A DNA stretch of 6,960 nucleotides from an uncultured Treponema sp. (GTDB lineage: Bacteria > Spirochaetota > Spirochaetia > Treponematales > Treponemataceae): positions 1-6,960 of the forward strand of contig CAJPOH010000045.1 of the NCBI GenBank assembly GCA_905372205.1, in the 5' to 3' direction. The first letter of the stretch is position 1; the number at the start of each line of letters is the position of its first letter. Below the pieces are notes generated by a model that saw nothing but the letters and a program-made list of their open reading frames with translations, searched no databases and was not told the DNA's origin. Shown piece after piece: positions 5,401 through 6,960 of the stretch. Made by a program: the position numbers and the translations under genes.

Positions 5401-6960
5401 TGTCCTGAAACACTGATATTATTTTTAATTTCGATACTTTTTTCACCGGCATTTTCAAATAGTAAGTTGTTTATATTTGTGGCATTTTGATTAGACGAAC
5501 CTTCAATCTTTATGGCATTTCCAACAGGCAAAAGAGTTGAAATTGTTAGCATTCCTTCATTAGTAATTTCCTTTTCCAACTTAATTGAAGAGGTACTAGT
5601 GAAAGTAGCAGCTGGTTTATTACCTAACTCTGCAATTGTTAAATCTGCATTTGTAGGAACATCTAACGTTCCTAGATTTGTTATCTTTTCTATTGTTTGA
5701 GGAATAGGAATAAGAGATAATAAACTAGAATTGGAAGTTTGCACCACTTCGAGAGCTTTAATTTGTTTTGCTTTTATATTTTGAACACCTGTTCCATTGG
5801 CAACAATCTTGCCTGCTAATTGTTGCAATTTAGAAGAAGTTAAATCTTTCTTAAACAAAACGTTGCCCGAGTTAGCTTTCCAATCAGTGCCATCATCTAC
5901 GCTTATACTTTCTTCAACTATCACATTGCTAGCTGATACCCATTCAGTACAAGGTGTAGCAATATTGATATTTTTAGCTTTTACTTGAGTTTTTGTTTCA
6001 ATGTTCTCACTCTTGCCTTCAAAGTTGAAGGCTAGTTCAATTTCTTTTTCTGCCACAAAAGACTTTCCTGCCACATCAAGTTTATTGGCAGTGATTCTTT
6101 CTTTTGCACTAACTGCTCCCTTTGTTATTGTGATATTTTTATGTATTGCACCATTTTTTGCAAATACTTCACCTTCAAACTTGATTGTGCTATTAGCACT
6201 AGTTGTCGCAAAAGTTACGTCTTCTAAAACTTCAACTCTTCCTTTGTATAGTTGAGCATCTCCTGTTATTGAAATTGCCTGATCTATACTTGTGATGTTT
6301 TCTACCGTCAAAGAAGAAGCTACTGCACTTCGAGAAAGCTTTAAGTTTTTATAAGGACCTTCGTATATAGCATCCATAGACCCTGCATAATACCAAACTT
6401 TAGAATCAGGTTGTAAAATAATTTTATTATTGATATTTCCTGCTTCAAACCATGCCCTTTGGTCGTTTGTGCCCGAAAGAGATAACGTACCACTATTACT
6501 AATTTTAGCAGTTTTGGCACTTGTAGTTAAAATTTGAAACGCTCCTAAATCAATAGAAGCCCCTTGTTGAATTGCAACACTTCTTGCATTTACATTGCTA
6601 GCAAGGAGTGGATAGTAAACTTTACCACTTGGAATTACCACATCACTTTCTTCATATGGCACACCTCTAGGAATCCAGTTTTCTGATTTTTGCCAATTTT
6701 TTTCAAATGAAGACAATCCACCTTTCCACGTTAATGGGGTATAAAGAGTTTGATTAAATATCCAATTTTCAGGTTTGCTTAACTGTATATCAGCGAGAGA
6801 CCCCTCAGGCTTACTCCGTATTGTTTTGTATGTTCCATTTTCTATTGGTATGTTGGTTCTTACAGCTAAAAACTCCCCTTCTCCCGTTAAAGATGGCAAG
6901 ACAGAAATAGCACCTTCTCCTTCCACATTCAAAAGGCTTGCGTTGCTATTGCCACTAAGT
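2403..6960 (-). CDS. Giant repetitive surface-type protein with C-terminal FlgD-like Ig domain (5' end outside window)
   Basis: The frame is open from the right edge (first full codon 6959-6957) to TAG at 2405-2403, giving 1518 visible residues. A TTG at 6932-6930 is in frame but should not be taken as a start, because the reading frame and repeat homology (LSGSNANSLL, like LSGANATQVL in the next copy) continue upstream. The protein is a tandem array: copy 1 about 6960-5394, copy 2 about 5393-3681, partial copy 3 about 3680-3465. Each full copy has PENWxF, then TWxG...NWxPxGxP...IPSGKxxYPLL...SVAIxxGAS, then a long beta-strand-rich stretch (YKNLKLSRS, LYKGRVE, HKNITITKG, KAKNINI). Such a pattern suits a right-handed beta-helix or beta-solenoid. 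The segment 3464-2690 is unique and probably Ig-like. The last 80-95 residues (about 2690-2406) look like FlgD Ig-like domain: LDGNIVKTF, then YWDGRNEAGRAVARGMYFVRV. It is probably exported and may be an adhesin or structural surface protein; the signal peptide is not visible and no enzyme motif was recognised. I do not recognise a named gene. Confidence 0.9.
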   Translation of the reverse strand, partial: LSGNSNASLLNVEGEGAISVLPSLTGEGEFLAVRTNIPIENGTYKTIRSKPEGSLADIQLSKPENWIFNQTLYTPLTWKGGLSSFEKNWQKSENWIPRGVPYEESDVVIPSGKVYYPLLASNVNARSVAIQQGASIDLGAFQILTTSAKTAKISNSGTLSLSGTNDQRAWFEAGNINNKIILQPDSKVWYYAGSMDAIYEGPYKNLKLSRSAVASSLTVENITSIDQAISITGDAQLYKGRVEVLEDVTFATTSANSTIKFEGEVFAKNGAIHKNITITKGAVSAKERITANKLDVAGKSFVAEKEIELAFNFEGKSENIETKTQVKAKNINIATPCTEWVSASNVIVEESISVDDGTDWKANSGNVLFKKDLTSSKLQQLAGKIVANGTGVQNIKAKQIKALEVVQTSNSSLLSLIPIPQTIEKITNLGTLDVPTNADLTIAELGNKPAATFTSTSSIKLEKEITNEGMLTISTLLPVGNAIKIEGSSNQNATNINNLLFENAGEKSIEIKNNISVSGHLKLSGANATQVLEVKGPGKIYLSSAFSDTGRFLHVHTNIPLEGATCITEKSKPIGTPSEIQLGKPENWLFDDALMVLTWEGVINDSWVERQNWRPKGLPFAETETIIPSGKAHYPLLSADVNAKSVAIEGGASLDLSTFLIRTLSSKFSKISNFAMLKLEGTNEQKAWFESNNEDNKIILQDGCVVLYYGSSTAPIYSGHYKNLKLSRSVSSSSLTVENTTTIEQAITIDIDSQLYKGRVEALEDAIFTTTATNGTIKFEGELLAKNGATHKNITITKGVVSAKEKITANKLDVAGKFFVAEKEIELVDNFEGKSEKIETKGLLKAKNINIAFSCNEWVSKDINITENIIQDGKIWKSNGVVQAKNINIGTTCTKWASSNDITVLENITAATTQWNATNGNISVFKDCNSPKLEQSQGSLILNGNAEQNLIAKTLNRLEMQNTSNTDKMKLDFETVAEFILQRGYASLLKDIAITRAFANNGGVFDALEKKKIVTLKPIDTLLTISGKLSISGDPTPSSVDTGTKFYQLHCKNAGGKTLHFTNAIEILYDISSQSGYVPQPNEGFTQDEKSLVLEGTNATSKLNIKGNAQIWFDGTPPYPKPKKGGKFLHVASGVQIRGGCYRVSGSTHDRPAPRNWIFEEYAKMISTLAINGTNEVCITFSRKLTKPVPDSLKITIPSHPDMISISATSYPKGSNKTESDTWFFQFAQDFTPTMLLEKQAVISLGESSLDFIFEEPDSDLYPFKKGYISDIGLNLVNPVLAKNTKQLKVFDGSKTIPFINTSLFVDVPSVLDGRTLKLYADSNSNFNNKYWVPNKANIPWKPAFAATQAENTGAAGFSIDVGKSTPDTKMFILPTHISQLKVNETVGFMLSYEDLPCARLKNNNDIFSFDLWRFGFVGTTLQRAGVTILNNVINVSRNQQMGIEITTKGAGMLTVQIMTLDGNIVKTFVNDYKAQGNYSFYWDGRNEAGRAVARGMYFVRVSGKGIDEIRKVLVTHD
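3465..3680 (-). repeat. Long tandem repeat, truncated copy 3
   Basis: About 72 residues, LEGTNATSKLNIKG through GGKFLHV, IRGGCYRV and RNWIFEEYAKM, correspond to the opening of copies 1 and 2 (LSGANATQVLEVKG, GRFLHV, EGATCIT, ENWLFDDAL). The repeat ends just before the point where TWxG begins in the other copies, and the protein passes into a unique region. The SKPENW segment is altered to RPAPRNW. Confidence 0.7.
3681..5393 (-). repeat. Long tandem repeat, copy 2 (expanded)
   Basis: The second copy encodes 571 residues, about 49 longer than the copy 1 period. The NW/IPSGK module is at 4977-5207. It keeps the same order of anchors as copy 1 up to KAKNINI-(x)3-CNEW, then has a second such segment (see the 38-codon repeat). 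The later half has diverged more, although elements such as ENAGEKS in copy 1 and KNAGGKT here still correspond. Confidence 0.85.
4272..4427 (-). repeat. 38-codon internal duplication within copy 2
   Basis: Two segments, KAKNINIAFSCNEW (4427-4386) and QAKNINIGTTCTKW (4313-4272), start 114 bases apart and are followed by similar sequence (INITENI, ITVLENI). Copy 1 has only one equivalent, KAKNINIATPCTEW (5981-5940). The protein pattern is clear, but the codons have diverged considerably, so this is an older event than the conserved block just upstream in the gene. It explains 114 of the 147 extra bases in copy 2. Confidence 0.7.
5394..6960 (-). repeat. Long tandem repeat, copy 1 (beginning outside window)
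   Basis: This stretch of the large gene encodes about 522 residues running from LSGSNANSLL to the point where LSGANATQVL begins copy 2. Anchor motifs give the period: PENW Trp codon at 6762 versus 5196 (1566 bases), LYKGRVE segment 6235 versus 4681 (1554 bases). The NW/IPSGK module is at 6531-6773. The block 5995-6174 aligns without gaps to 4441-4620 in copy 2 at about 89% identity by hand count (161 of 180). Confidence 0.85.

Noticed and set aside
6930..6932. TTG as the start codon of the giant gene
   Set aside because: The same frame continues without a stop to the window edge, and the residues encoded upstream of it (LSGSNANSL) align with the opening of copies 2 and 3, so the real start lies outside the window.
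3465..6960. CRISPR array or mobile-element repeats
   Set aside because: The repeats are long, in frame, diverged and entirely coding; there are no short identical repeats with unique spacers, no transposase and no terminal inverted repeats.

Overview
The window is AT-rich (roughly one third G+C by eye) and every gene I can support lies on the minus strand, so transcription runs from right to left. The best guess for the source is a host-associated spirochete of the genus Treponema. The reasons are a large repetitive surface-type protein ending in a FlgD-type Ig-like domain, a lipoprotein with a spirochete-like relaxed lipobox (LFASC) followed by tandem beta-sandwich modules, and the low G+C. 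This placement is inferred from protein style; there is no rRNA or other marker in the window.

Layout in transcription order. (1) 6960 to 2403: the 3' 4.56 kb of a very large gene whose 5' end lies outside the window. It encodes at least 1518 residues built from a long-period tandem repeat of about 520-570 residues: one nearly full copy, a second full copy, and a third cut short. A non-repetitive beta-rich region and a C-terminal FlgD-like Ig domain follow. (2) 2394 to 1390: a complete 334-residue FtsJ/RlmM-type SAM-dependent RNA 2'-O-methyltransferase, starting 8 bases after the stop of the large gene. (3) 1389 to 1278: a 112-base AT-rich gap with a plausible promoter, a perfect 9-bp inverted repeat and a consensus ribosome binding site. 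(4) 1277 to 1: the 5' 425 codons of a lipoprotein gene that continues beyond the left edge.

How they fit together: the large protein and the lipoprotein both look like cell-envelope or surface proteins. The methyltransferase between them is an rRNA-modification enzyme by homology and is probably co-transcribed, and perhaps translationally coupled, with the large gene because of the 8-base spacing and the lack of a Shine-Dalgarno sequence. The lipoprotein probably has its own promoter, though no terminator separates it from the upstream genes. I see no tRNA, rRNA, CRISPR array, insertion sequence or phage gene. The most unusual element is the giant repeat protein: its long repeat shares a block of about 90% nucleotide identity between copies, and an additional 38-codon duplication lies inside the second copy. 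I do not see a clear candidate for a new multi-gene system.
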